Positions 30,205-37,884 of a DNA stretch of 64,000 nt are shown one piece after another. The position numbers were made by a program, and so were the translations under genes. Each line of letters opens with the position of its first letter. The first letter of the stretch is position 1. Origin of the DNA: Guptibacillus hwajinpoensis. Its GTDB lineage: Bacteria; Bacillota; Bacilli; Bacillales; Guptibacillaceae. The notes beneath the pieces were generated by a model. It made no database searches. It was not told the DNA's origin and saw only the letters and a program-made list of their open reading frames with translations. The stretch is from NCBI RefSeq assembly GCF_029277305.1, contig NZ_CP119526.1. One strand, 5' to 3'.

Positions 30205-30465
30205 ATGGAATATACAAAAGAGATGAAAAACCGCTTGAAGAGGGTGGAAGGCCAGCTGCGCGGTGTTCTACGTATGATGGAAGAAGACTCGGATTGTAAA
30301 GATGTGATAACTCAACTATCTGCAAGTCGAACAGCGATCGATCGTACAATTGGGTTAATTGTTGGATCTAATCTTGAAGAATGTTTACGTGAACAACTAG
30401 ATAAAGGAGAATCAACAGAAGATGTTGTGAAACAAGCTGTTGAACTTCTAGTTAAAAGTCGATAG
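30205..30465 (+). CDS. cstR: CsoR-superfamily repressor, CstR-like persulfide sensor
   Basis: An 86-residue helical DUF156/CsoR-family regulator. Cys31 (in DCKDVITQLSAS) and Cys60 (in NLEECL) fall at the same positions as the two reactive cysteines of Staphylococcus aureus CstR, as recalled. The His used by copper-sensing CsoR is replaced by Asn56. The C-terminal AVELLVKSR also resembles CstR. CstR-type proteins release DNA when persulfides link the two cysteines. AGGAGG precedes the start. The next gene begins 40 bases downstream. CstR identity is inferred from residues; copper sensing is unlikely. Confidence 0.8.
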   Translation: MEYTKEMKNRLKRVEGQLRGVLRMMEEDSDCKDVITQLSASRTAIDRTIGLIVGSNLEECLREQLDKGESTEDVVKQAVELLVKSR

Positions 30466-30505
30466 CTTACGTTAAAAAGTATAGTCAGTGAAGGTGAAAA
30501 AGCTC

Positions 30506-31144
30506 ATGATTACTATTGGGAAAATTTCGGTTCCAGATCAGTTAGTATGGGCTGGAATTGGAATCATTGCTGCAATCTTGATTATTTATTTTCTAGAGAA
30601 AAAATGGTACAACCGTTCAACGGCATCTTCTATTGCATATGAAACGGTCATTTTTTTTGTGCTTGTTTGGAAAGTAAGTTTATTGATCATTAATCCAACG
30701 CTTGTTTTGTCAGCTCCATTGTCCCTCCTGTATTTTACGGGAGGTACCTACGGTTTTGTAATAGCACTATTCTTAAGTATAGGGTACGTTTGGTGGAAAT
30801 TAGTAAAGCATGATGGGAAAAGTAGAATCCTATTTCTATTTGGAATAGCGATCGAAATGGCTTCGGTCATCATTGAAGGACTTTCCATCCTGTATAGTGA
30901 TGGTAGTTTCTTGTTTATGTTACTGCACGTTCTTCTGCTTGGTCTATTAGTTGTGACGAAATCATCTCAATGGCTTTTTCTTGATCTTCTCCTTTGGGGA
31001 GGGATTCTTTCCGTCATTTTGGAATTTTACACTGGTAAGCCGGTGGTACTTGGATTATCAAATTGGCAGTTAATAAATCTTTTGAGTGCGGGATGTGCAG
31101 CATTTATTCTACTTCACTTGCATACGAGGAGGAGCTCTGAATGA
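30506..31144 (+). CDS. Polytopic membrane protein linked to a redoxin
   Basis: A 212-residue membrane protein with about six or seven hydrophobic spans. The start ATG 30506 follows AAGGTGA; the longer frame from 30488 is less likely. The N-terminal half, with YFTGGTYGF, distantly recalls prolipoprotein diacylglyceryl transferase, but the catalytic residues of that enzyme are not evident. It overlaps the redoxin gene by four bases (ATGA), so the two are translationally coupled. A role in redox or sulfur handling at the membrane is a guess from context. Confidence 0.7.
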   Translation: MITIGKISVPDQLVWAGIGIIAAILIIYFLEKKWYNRSTASSIAYETVIFFVLVWKVSLLIINPTLVLSAPLSLLYFTGGTYGFVIALFLSIGYVWWKLVKHDGKSRILFLFGIAIEMASVIIEGLSILYSDGSFLFMLLHVLLLGLLVVTKSSQWLFLDLLLWGGILSVILEFYTGKPVVLGLSNWQLINLLSAGCAAFILLHLHTRRSSE

Positions 31145-31704
31145 AAAGGTCACTGTTTGGAATAGTTGTCCTTATTACACTTATCGCTATTGGTGTTATT
31201 TCCTCTAACACAGACAAAAGAAGTGTAGACCAAGAAATAACGACTGCACAAGTAACAGGAGAACAAGAAATTGGAATTAACGAAGGCAATGTAGCCCCTG
31301 ATTTTACATTATATTCATTAAAAGGTCAGGAAGTGAAACGTTCCGATTATAGAGGTAAAGTGGTTTTTGTTAACTTTTGGGCAACATGGTGTCCACCCTG
31401 TAAGGCAGAGATGCCACATATGGAGGAGTTCTATAAAGAATACGCTGACCAATATGATGCAGAAATCCTTGCTGTAAATATTACGAGCGAGGAATCATCC
31501 ATCGAGATGGTAGACAAGTTCATTCAAGATTATGAAATTACATTTCCTGTGCTAATGGATACCGATGGCATGCAGTCAGAAACATTTGCAACAATTACAA
31601 TCCCTACTACCTATGTGATTGACAAAAATGGTATAATAATGAAAAGGTTAGTTGGTCCAATGAGTAAAGAACGTATGATTGAACTGGCATCTTCTACTGA
31701 ATAG
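31141..31704 (+). CDS. Membrane-anchored TlpA/ResA-like thiol-disulfide oxidoreductase
   Basis: A 187-residue protein with an N-terminal membrane anchor (residues about 5-20) and an extracytoplasmic thioredoxin fold. The active site is WATWCPPCKAEMPHM near residue 80, followed by the cis-Pro loop TITIPTTYVIDKNG. TlpA/ResA proteins reduce disulfides outside the cell, for example in cytochrome c assembly. No cytochrome genes are nearby. The gene is coupled to the upstream membrane protein and the CstR-like regulator. Confidence 0.88.
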   Translation: MKRSLFGIVVLITLIAIGVISSNTDKRSVDQEITTAQVTGEQEIGINEGNVAPDFTLYSLKGQEVKRSDYRGKVVFVNFWATWCPPCKAEMPHMEEFYKEYADQYDAEILAVNITSEESSIEMVDKFIQDYEITFPVLMDTDGMQSETFATITIPTTYVIDKNGIIMKRLVGPMSKERMIELASSTE

Positions 31705-31820
31705 AAGATGCTCCTAATTTTATTTCGTGATTAGTCGTTCGTTTTATGGAACGATATTTGTCGAAATATGTTGATAAAAATTTTAAAGAGAACGGATAGG
31801 GTGTAAGGGGGGAATCGGCA

Positions 31821-32006
31821 GTGACAAGTTTATCCTACGGAATTATGTTACTGTTCATACTTGGGTTTGTTCAATACAGTTGGTTATATGAACCTATCAA
31901 CGGAGTCTCGATTGAGTTTCAATCAAAGTGGTCTTATGTATTCATTTCTACTATTTTAGGAATACTTGTCGGTTATTTAATCACAACTGGATTGCATTTT
32001 TCTTAA
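31821..32006 (+). CDS. Small two-span membrane protein (61 aa)
   Basis: A 61-residue hydrophobic protein starting at GTG 31821 after AAGGGGGGA. It has two predicted membrane segments (about 5-20 and 40-58) joined by a short polar stretch. I do not recognise the family. Its terminator seems to have been split by the IS3 element downstream. Confidence 0.65.
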   Translation: MTSLSYGIMLLFILGFVQYSWLYEPINGVSIEFQSKWSYVFISTILGILVGYLITTGLHFS

Positions 32007-32010
32007 TAAA

Positions 32011-32096
32011 AGGCTCTATCTGTAAAGACATTGTTGCTATAGCTAGTTAAATTCCGCTTCAATTCTAAAAGCAACAATGTCTACGAAAAGAGCATT
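32011..32096. repeat. Short copy of the interspersed GGCTCTTTTCG repeat
   Basis: Bases GGCTCTATCTG and AAAGACATTGTTGCTAT at the left are mirrored by AGCAACAATGTCTACGAAAAGAGC at the right. The middle keeps only TTCCGCTTC of the longer copies. Related copies are at 36522, 45291 and 59823. Confidence 0.7.
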
Positions 32097-32114
32097 TAGA
32101 AAAGAGGCTGCTAG

Positions 32115-32133
32115 AAAGAAAGCCTGCTAATTT
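32115..32133 (+). terminator. Left arm of a terminator hairpin split by the IS
   Basis: AAAGAAAGCCTGCTAA (32115-32130) is the left stem. Its perfect complement and a six-T tract lie on the other side of the IS at 33606-33624. The loop was TTT, now present on both sides of the insertion. Confidence 0.8.
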
Positions 32134-32171
32134 TAAACTGTACCCTTTGTAAAGGACACTTTAAAAAAGGG

Positions 32172-33050
32172 TTAGGCTGACCTAAGGAGATGATTCCTGT
32201 ATTCAACAGGGGTCATCTTCTTTAGGTTCCATTGATAACGGTAGTAATTATAGTAAGTCATGTAGCTTTTAACTTCTCGTTTTAATTCTTCAAGAGATAC
32301 ACAATGTTTAATAGAGGTTTCGCCTTTAAAGTGACCAAAGAAAGACTCTTGAGGCGCATTGTCCCAACAGTTTCCTCGTCTTGACATTGATTGACTTAAC
32401 CTATATTTCTTCACTAGCCTTTGAAAGATTGGGCTCGTATAATGGAAGCCCTGATCTGAGTGAATAAACGCATCCTTAGCTAACTTAACTTTTCTGTTGT
32501 TTTTTAGTTTGAGTAGCGTATCTGTGGCGAGATCTAATGTAATTTGATCCGATACATTGTAGGCAAGGATTTCGTTTGTTGATCCATCTTTTATGGTAGA
32601 GAGATACGCTTTTTTACCTTTGCCATAAAACAAATAAGTGATATCAGTAAGTAACACTTTTCCAGGTATATTCTGTTTGAATTGTCTGTTTAATAAGTTG
32701 GGTGAAACAGCGTGCTCACTTGTTGCTTTAGCCATTCTTCTATAGGGATTTGCTCTTCTGAGTGGGCATATAATGTCATACTTCTTCATGATCCTTCGTA
32801 TGCGTTTTAGATTGTATACAGTTTGAAATTGACCCTTTAGTGTCATTTTAATCTGGCGAGCGCCTTTCTTCCGTCTTTTAAATTGATACGCTTTTAAAAT
32901 TAAATCTCTGACAACTTCGTCTTGTTTATCACGTTGTTCTCTTCGCACCTGAGCTTTCTCGGAGAAGTAATGATAATAACCGGATCGAGAAATCCCACAC
33001 AAAGTACACAAATAACTCACCATGTTCTTTAGCTTGAATTTTTTTATCAC
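32172..33050 (-). CDS. IS3-family transposase OrfB (DDE integrase)
   Basis: A 292-residue rve-type integrase catalytic protein with the N-terminal HTH_21-like segment CTLCGISRSGYYHYF. The acidic triad is seen as LLTDITYLFYGKGKK, FIHSDQGFHYTS and GNCWDNAPQESFFGH. The frame stays open upstream past the listed start into the -1 frame of orfA, so the active enzyme is probably an OrfAB fusion made by -1 frameshifting at the purine tract GGGGGAAAAAGG (33095-33106, minus strand). It catalyses transposition. Confidence 0.9.
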   Translation of the reverse strand: MIKKFKLKNMVSYLCTLCGISRSGYYHYFSEKAQVRREQRDKQDEVVRDLILKAYQFKRRKKGARQIKMTLKGQFQTVYNLKRIRRIMKKYDIICPLRRANPYRRMAKATSEHAVSPNLLNRQFKQNIPGKVLLTDITYLFYGKGKKAYLSTIKDGSTNEILAYNVSDQITLDLATDTLLKLKNNRKVKLAKDAFIHSDQGFHYTSPIFQRLVKKYRLSQSMSRRGNCWDNAPQESFFGHFKGETSIKHCVSLEELKREVKSYMTYYNYYRYQWNLKKMTPVEYRNHLLRSA

Positions 33051-33082
33051 AGATTTAATAAGAAGATATTTCTGTTGCGCAG

Positions 33083-33502
33083 TTAGTCCTCGTCCTTTTT
33101 CCCCCTCTCCATCATCTCGAGCTTTTTTAGTAACTCATTTTCTGCTTTTAATAGGTTATTCTGAGCCTCCAAACGTTTATATTTCTCTTCTAATGTAAGT
33201 TCACGATTCATTGACCTTCCTGAATTCACTTTACGGTTATCTCGAAGACCATCAAGCCCATTTTCCTTGTAAGCAGCTCGCCATCTATCCGCAGAGGATT
33301 TCATCCGTCTGGCACCTAATACCTCACTATCAAAACCACACTCTTCGAAGATTTGTCTTGGGAATTTTCCGTTCTCATCCTCGGTTATAAAGAGGCGTTT
33401 AAATTCGTCTGTATAGGTTATCCCGTTCTTACTTACGGCTTTCACATACTTATTAGTAGATAATTGTTTCACTTCTTGTTTAGAAAATAACTTTTTCCCC
33501 AT
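33083..33502 (-). CDS. IS3-family OrfA (helix-turn-helix protein)
   Basis: The product has a helix-turn-helix region (about residues 20-75) and a C-terminal leucine-zipper-like segment with LEEKYKRLEAQNNLLKAENE. This is the OrfA form of IS150-type elements, which binds the IS ends. The start is taken at ATG 33502 (139 residues); an extension to 33544 is possible. It ends close to the frameshift site leading into orfB. Confidence 0.82.
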   Translation of the reverse strand: MGKKLFSKQEVKQLSTNKYVKAVSKNGITYTDEFKRLFITEDENGKFPRQIFEECGFDSEVLGARRMKSSADRWRAAYKENGLDGLRDNRKVNSGRSMNRELTLEEKYKRLEAQNNLLKAENELLKKLEMMERGKKDED

Positions 33503-33605
33503 CGTGAACCAGTCCCCAATTGTTTTGTTTCTTCCAGTATACAAAAAAGCACCCTATAGAGAGACCTTTTTTCAAAGTGTCTAATCTATAGGGTACAGTT
33601 TATTT

Positions 33606-33624
33606 TTAGCAGGCTTTCTTTTTT
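33606..33624 (+). terminator. Right arm and T tract of the IS-split terminator
   Basis: TTAGCAGGCTTTC followed by TTTTTT, complementary to GAAAGCCTGCTAA at 32118-32130. Without the IS and one TTT this forms a stem of about 16 bp with a three-base loop. Confidence 0.8.
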
Positions 33625-33739
33625 ATTCAGGTCACCCATTCTTCACTTACTTAAACGATCTAGAAAATACTCGTTTATGATTGTTTATTTAAGAGGAGAT
33701 AAGGATAACTTGAGTAGTAAAAGGAGAGTGGACGTCGTG

Positions 33740-35083
33740 ATGGAATATGATTTGATTGTGATTGGTTCAGGTTCAGCTGGTTCGGTTGCAGCAACGAAGT
33801 GTGCACGAGCAGGGTGGAAAGTAGCTATGATAGATAACAAACCGTATGGCGGTACATGTGCGCTTAGAGGGTGTGATCCTAAGAAAGTCCTTGTAGGAGC
33901 AGCAGAGATCATTGCTGACGCAGGGCGCATGTCTGAGAAAGGTATCGCTGGACACCCGCATATTATTTGGAGTGATTTAATGTCTTTCAAAGAAACATTT
34001 ACAGCCGGGTTTCCAGAGGAAAAAGAGGAAGGATTAAAACGATCAGAGGTAGATACCTTCCATGGGACAGCATCGTTTGTATCTAAAGATGAAATACAAG
34101 TAGGAGAAGAAAAATTAAAGGGGAAGAAGTATCTAATTGCCACTGGAGCAAAACCTAGTACTTTACCGATTGCTGGGAATGAACACCTTATTTATAGTGA
34201 TGATTTTCTTGAACTACAATCACTCCCAGAACGGTTACTGTTTATTGGAGGGGGATATATTTCGTTTGAATTTGCACACATTGCTGCTCGCTGTGGTGCA
34301 GAAGTTCATATTATACATAGAGGGAAGCAACCATTAGATTACTTTGAAGAGGAGCATGTAGAAGCGCTGGTAAGAGAATCTGAAAAAGCAGGAGTTAAAG
34401 TGCATCTTCAAACTGAAGTGACGTCTATTGCGAAAGAAGGCGAAATTTATATTGTAAAAGGTCTTCAACAGGGCATTGAGAAGTTCTATGAAGGGAATGT
34501 TGTTGTGCACGGTGCTGGACGTGTCCCTGCAACAGAAGGATTGAACTTAGATGCAGCAGGTATAGAGTACAGTGCACGTGGAATACATGTAAATGAATTT
34601 CTACAAAGTCATACGAATTCAAATGTATATGCAGCAGGGGATGTGGCTGCAACAGAAGGCATGCCGCTTACTCCTTTAGCGGGAAAAGACTCACAAATAG
34701 TAGCCTCAAATCTCCTAGAAGGTAACCATAAAAAACCTGATTATGAGGTAGTCCCTACCGTTGCATTTACGATTCCAAAGATTGCTTCAGTAGGATTAAC
34801 AACGAAAGAACTTTACAAAAAGGGGATACAAGCTGACATACGTGATGTTAATATGACTGATTGGTATACGTACAAGCGAACAAATGAAGGGGAAGCGAGG
34901 GGAAAGGTAATTGTCGCAAAGGATACTAATCTCATTCTAGGCGCACATTTTATGAGTCATCATGCAGATGAAATGATTAATTATTTCGCAATGGCTATGC
35001 AGTTTGGTATAAAGGCTGATGATTTAAAAAAGATGACATTCGCATATCCAACTCCGGCATCAGATATTGGCTATTTAGTGTAG
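33740..35083 (+). CDS. Class I pyridine nucleotide-disulfide oxidoreductase
   Basis: About 447 residues with the layout of dihydrolipoamide dehydrogenase and glutathione reductase. The FAD-binding motif IGSGSAGS is at the N-terminus, and the redox pair is in GGTCALRGCDPKK near residue 40. The NAD(P) motif LLFIGGGYISFEFA is near 170, AAGDVAAT lies near 300, and there is a C-terminal dimer domain. It reduces an unknown disulfide or metal substrate in the cytosol. AAGGAGAG precedes ATG 33740; GTG 33737 is an alternative. The usual C-terminal His-Glu pair is not clearly present, so lipoamide is not implied. Confidence 0.88.
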   Translation: MEYDLIVIGSGSAGSVAATKCARAGWKVAMIDNKPYGGTCALRGCDPKKVLVGAAEIIADAGRMSEKGIAGHPHIIWSDLMSFKETFTAGFPEEKEEGLKRSEVDTFHGTASFVSKDEIQVGEEKLKGKKYLIATGAKPSTLPIAGNEHLIYSDDFLELQSLPERLLFIGGGYISFEFAHIAARCGAEVHIIHRGKQPLDYFEEEHVEALVRESEKAGVKVHLQTEVTSIAKEGEIYIVKGLQQGIEKFYEGNVVVHGAGRVPATEGLNLDAAGIEYSARGIHVNEFLQSHTNSNVYAAGDVAATEGMPLTPLAGKDSQIVASNLLEGNHKKPDYEVVPTVAFTIPKIASVGLTTKELYKKGIQADIRDVNMTDWYTYKRTNEGEARGKVIVAKDTNLILGAHFMSHHADEMINYFAMAMQFGIKADDLKKMTFAYPTPASDIGYLV

Positions 35084-35186
35084 GGTGTATTAGGAGTTAG
35101 AAGCCCTTGTGTATTCAAACGCAACACAGTTAGAGCGTATTGTGTATGATAGATGCAAAACACTAAAGAAAAAAGACGATACTATT

Positions 35187-35226
35187 TTTCGCCTACCCTT
35201 GATTGATAGAGTGGGCGATTTTTGTT
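35187..35226 (+). terminator. Terminator after the disulfide oxidoreductase gene
   Basis: TCGCCTAC/GTGGGCGA stem with a longer loop, then TTTTTGTTTT. Confidence 0.7.
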
Positions 35227-35232
35227 TTATAG

Positions 35233-35290
35233 AAAACCACAATCAGTGATTGGAGCGGAAATTAACTTGCTATAGCAACAATCTTTTAGA
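35233..35290. repeat. Fragment of the interspersed repeat
   Basis: GTGATTGGAGCGGAAATTAA and TATAGCAACAATCTTTTAG match the core and right end of the copy at 36522-36738; the rest is missing. The remaining bases up to 35398 show nothing further. Confidence 0.6.
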
Positions 35291-35397
35291 AAACAACCTT
35301 ATTGAATGGGAATGAGCTATTATAGATAGTGTACTGCCAGAATGGCGGAGGGAGAAACGAATGTCTATAATAACCTATAAAAAGGAGATATTGCGTA

Positions 35398-36480
35398 ATG
35401 GAGTTTTTAGAGGTTGAAAACAAATGGATTCAACTAGGAATTGCCCTATTAATTTTCTTTCTGTTTCTCATCATGAGGAAAATTTTTGCCAAATATATTT
35501 TTAATTTGTTTCTAAAAATCAGTAGAAAATCTTCTACAGAGTTCTTTACGCATTTGTTCCTGGCTTTTGAAAGACCTGTTCGAATGCTTTTTGTCATACT
35601 TGGACTATATATTTCGGTATTATATGTGCCGTTCTGGAATCATCACAATGATATTTTCCTACAGATCGTTCGTTCGGCTATTATATTTCTTGCTTCATGG
35701 GGATTGTACAATCTATCCTCTTCATCCTCATTGTTCTTTCATAGTGTTAACGAAAAATATAACTTGAAAATTGATCAGTTGCTCATTCCATTTCTTTCTA
35801 AGACAATTCGATTCCTAATTATTGCAATGACTTTCAGTGTAATTGCAGGTGAGTTTAATTACGATGTGAATGGATTTATTACAGGTCTTGGTCTTGGAGG
35901 TCTTGCTTTTGCGCTTGCTGCGAAAGAAACAATTGAGAACTTCTTTGGTGGTATTGTCATTATTACAGAGAAACCGTTCTCTATTGGGGAATGGATCAAA
36001 ACCCCGAGTGTCGAAGGTGTTGTTGAGGATATAACGTTTAGAAGTACGAAGATTCGTACGTTCGCTCAGGCGCTTGTTACCGTGCCCAATGCCAGGTTAG
36101 CGAATGAAAACATTACAAACTGGTCTAAAATGGGGAAACGTCAAATTACGTTTCATCTAGGTGTAACGTATGATACACCATCAGAGCGGCTTGAAACGTG
36201 CATTAATCGAATCGAAAAGATGCTCAGAGATCATGATGATATTCATCCTGAAACCATTTTTGTATCGTTTGATGAGTTTAATCACAGTAGTCTTGATATC
36301 TTTTTGTATTTCTTTACAAATACAACTACATGGGGTGACTTCTTAAATGTGAAGCAGGATGTGAACTTCAAGATTATGAGAATTCTTGAAGAAGAACAAG
36401 TCTCCTTTGCATTTCCTACCCAAACACTTCATCTCGAGAAGACATCTTCGAATAAAGAAGAAGAAAAAGTATATAACTAA
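35398..36480 (+). CDS. yhdY: MscS-family mechanosensitive channel, YhdY-like
   Basis: A 360-residue membrane protein with about four hydrophobic spans in the first 180 residues. The pore-lining helix and following segment read TGLGLGGLAFALAAKETIEN, typical of MscS. The soluble domain includes GEWIKTPSVEGVVEDI and VTVPNARLANENITNWSK. Channels of this family release solutes on osmotic downshock. Length and pattern fit B. subtilis YhdY. AAAGGAG stands before ATG 35398. Confidence 0.9.
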   Translation: MEFLEVENKWIQLGIALLIFFLFLIMRKIFAKYIFNLFLKISRKSSTEFFTHLFLAFERPVRMLFVILGLYISVLYVPFWNHHNDIFLQIVRSAIIFLASWGLYNLSSSSSLFFHSVNEKYNLKIDQLLIPFLSKTIRFLIIAMTFSVIAGEFNYDVNGFITGLGLGGLAFALAAKETIENFFGGIVIITEKPFSIGEWIKTPSVEGVVEDITFRSTKIRTFAQALVTVPNARLANENITNWSKMGKRQITFHLGVTYDTPSERLETCINRIEKMLRDHDDIHPETIFVSFDEFNHSSLDIFLYFFTNTTTWGDFLNVKQDVNFKIMRILEEEQVSFAFPTQTLHLEKTSSNKEEEKVYN

Positions 36481-36483
36481 TTT

Positions 36484-36516
36484 AAGACAGGAACCTCATA
36501 TGAAGGGCCTGTCTTT
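36484..36516 (+). terminator. Terminator after the MscS gene
   Basis: AAGACAGG/CCTGTCTT outer stem with an inner palindrome CTCATATGA, followed by TTTC. Confidence 0.8.
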
Positions 36517-36521
36517 TCATT

Positions 36522-36738
36522 AAGCTCTTTTCTAAGTTGTTGCTTTTGAAACAATTATTGGATAAAAAAACAACTTAGCTGATTGGAGCGGAAGGATGCT
36601 CGACTCCTGCGGGACTAGCGGGACAGGTGAGACCCCGCAGGAGCGTAAGCGACGAGGAGGCTCACCGCCCGCCCCGCGGAAAGCGAGCATCGTGGAGCGG
36701 AAATAATCGCAATAGCTACAATGTATACGAAAAGAGCC
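36522..36738. repeat. Full-length copy of the interspersed repeat (about 217 bp)
   Basis: The copy begins AAGCTCTTTTCTAAGTTGTTG and ends GCTACAATGTATACGAAAAG AGCC. Inside it has GATTGGAGCGGAAGGATGCTC, CTCCTGCGGGA, TGAGACCCCGCAGGAGCG, GAGGAGGCTCACC, CCGCGGAAAGCGAGCATCG and TGGAGCGGAAAT. GGATGCTCG pairs with CGAGCATC and CTCCTGCGGG with CCCGCAGGAG, giving a branched fold. This unit type is widespread in Bacillaceae by memory. It lies between convergent genes. Confidence 0.8.
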
Positions 36739-36743
36739 TTTCA

Positions 36744-37712
36744 TTAAGCACTTTTGCTTTCTATGGAGCCTTTGTTAGATTTACTAACTGTCGATTTCTT
36801 ACTCCAAATTGTTGCAAGAATAGGTCCTGATAGGTTATGCCAAACGCTGAATATAGCGCTTGGTACAGCTGCGATTGGATTAAAGTGAGCGGCAGCAAGT
36901 GCTGCTCCAAGTCCCGAATTTTGCATGCCAACTTCGATCGAAATAGCACGCTGATCTGGTTCCTTGAGTCGAAACACCTTTGCAAGCCAATACCCAACTA
37001 GAAGACCAAGAAGATTATGAAGAATAACGATTGAGAATATGATTAGACCTGTCTCTGCAATTCGATCTTTACTTGCCCCAACAACTGCGGCAACGATCGC
37101 CACAATAGAAATAACTGAAATAAGAGGAAGAGCTTTAACACTTTGTTCTACTTTTTCTCTAAATACTAATTTAACAATGAAGCCAAGTGTAATTGGAATA
37201 ACGACCATTTGAAAAATGGAGAGAAAAAGATCACCAGCTGAAACAGGTAGCCACTGACTCGCTAATAATAATACGAGTGAAGGTGTTAAAAGTGGTGCAA
37301 GTAGCGTAGAGACTGCTGTAATGGCGACGGATAAAGCTGTATTTCCTTTCGCAAGGTATGTCATAACATTAGAAGCTGTTCCGCCTGGACAGCAGCCTAC
37401 TAGTATCACGCCAACTGCTACTTCTGGTGGTAACTGAAACACAACCGCAAGTCCATAAGCAAGGAGCGGCATAATAATAAATTGAGCAGCTACACCAATC
37501 GCCACACTTTTCGGTTGTTTAACCACTTCTTTAAAGTCACTTGCCGATAAGGTCATACCCATTCCAAACATAATAACGCCAAGTAAAATCGTTATGTACG
37601 ACGTGATCCATGTAAAACCTCCTGGGAAAAGAAAACCCAGCACAGCAAAGAGAAGAACCCATACTGCAAATGTATTTCCTGCAAATCGACTGGCATTCTC
37701 AAGTAGCCTCAA
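36744..37712 (-). CDS. Bile acid:sodium symporter family transporter (YocS-like)
   Basis: About 322 residues with nine or ten hydrophobic spans. The family motif GCCPGGTASNVMTYLAKGN is near residue 108, and EVGMQNSGLGAALAAAHF is near 265, both part of the Na+-binding core of the BASS fold. It probably moves an organic anion with Na+; the substrate is unknown. TTG 37712 has the better spacing from AAGGGAG; GTG 37721 is the other choice. The C-terminal tail is Ser/Lys-rich. Confidence 0.88.
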   Translation of the reverse strand: MRLLENASRFAGNTFAVWVLLFAVLGFLFPGGFTWITSYITILLGVIMFGMGMTLSASDFKEVVKQPKSVAIGVAAQFIIMPLLAYGLAVVFQLPPEVAVGVILVGCCPGGTASNVMTYLAKGNTALSVAITAVSTLLAPLLTPSLVLLLASQWLPVSAGDLFLSIFQMVVIPITLGFIVKLVFREKVEQSVKALPLISVISIVAIVAAVVGASKDRIAETGLIIFSIVILHNLLGLLVGYWLAKVFRLKEPDQRAISIEVGMQNSGLGAALAAAHFNPIAAVPSAIFSVWHNLSGPILATIWSKKSTVSKSNKGSIESKSA

Positions 37713-37884
37713 TTCATCCACTCCCTTATAAAATTTATCCTTGATTATACGCTTAATAATAGAATTTTCAATAGATTTAAAAAATACTTTCTTTCGTCAG
37801 CACCTCTTGTTTTTAATCCCTCTAATCATGAACCTACCTGTCCGGTCATACATATTAGTAAGCAATCCTTTAGGAGGGAATGAC

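Larger units (their letters stand above)
32134..33602 (-). mobile_element. IS3-family insertion sequence (IS150-like)
   Basis: About 1.47 kb bounded by inverted repeats TAAACTGTACCC at both ends, with further matching GACACTTT and AAAAAAGG inside. TTT on each side may be the 3-bp target duplication. It holds orfA and orfB in the -1 relation usual for this family. Both frames are intact and the DDE residues are present, so it may be active. If TGTACCC marks the true ends, the limits are 32139-33597. Confidence 0.88.
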
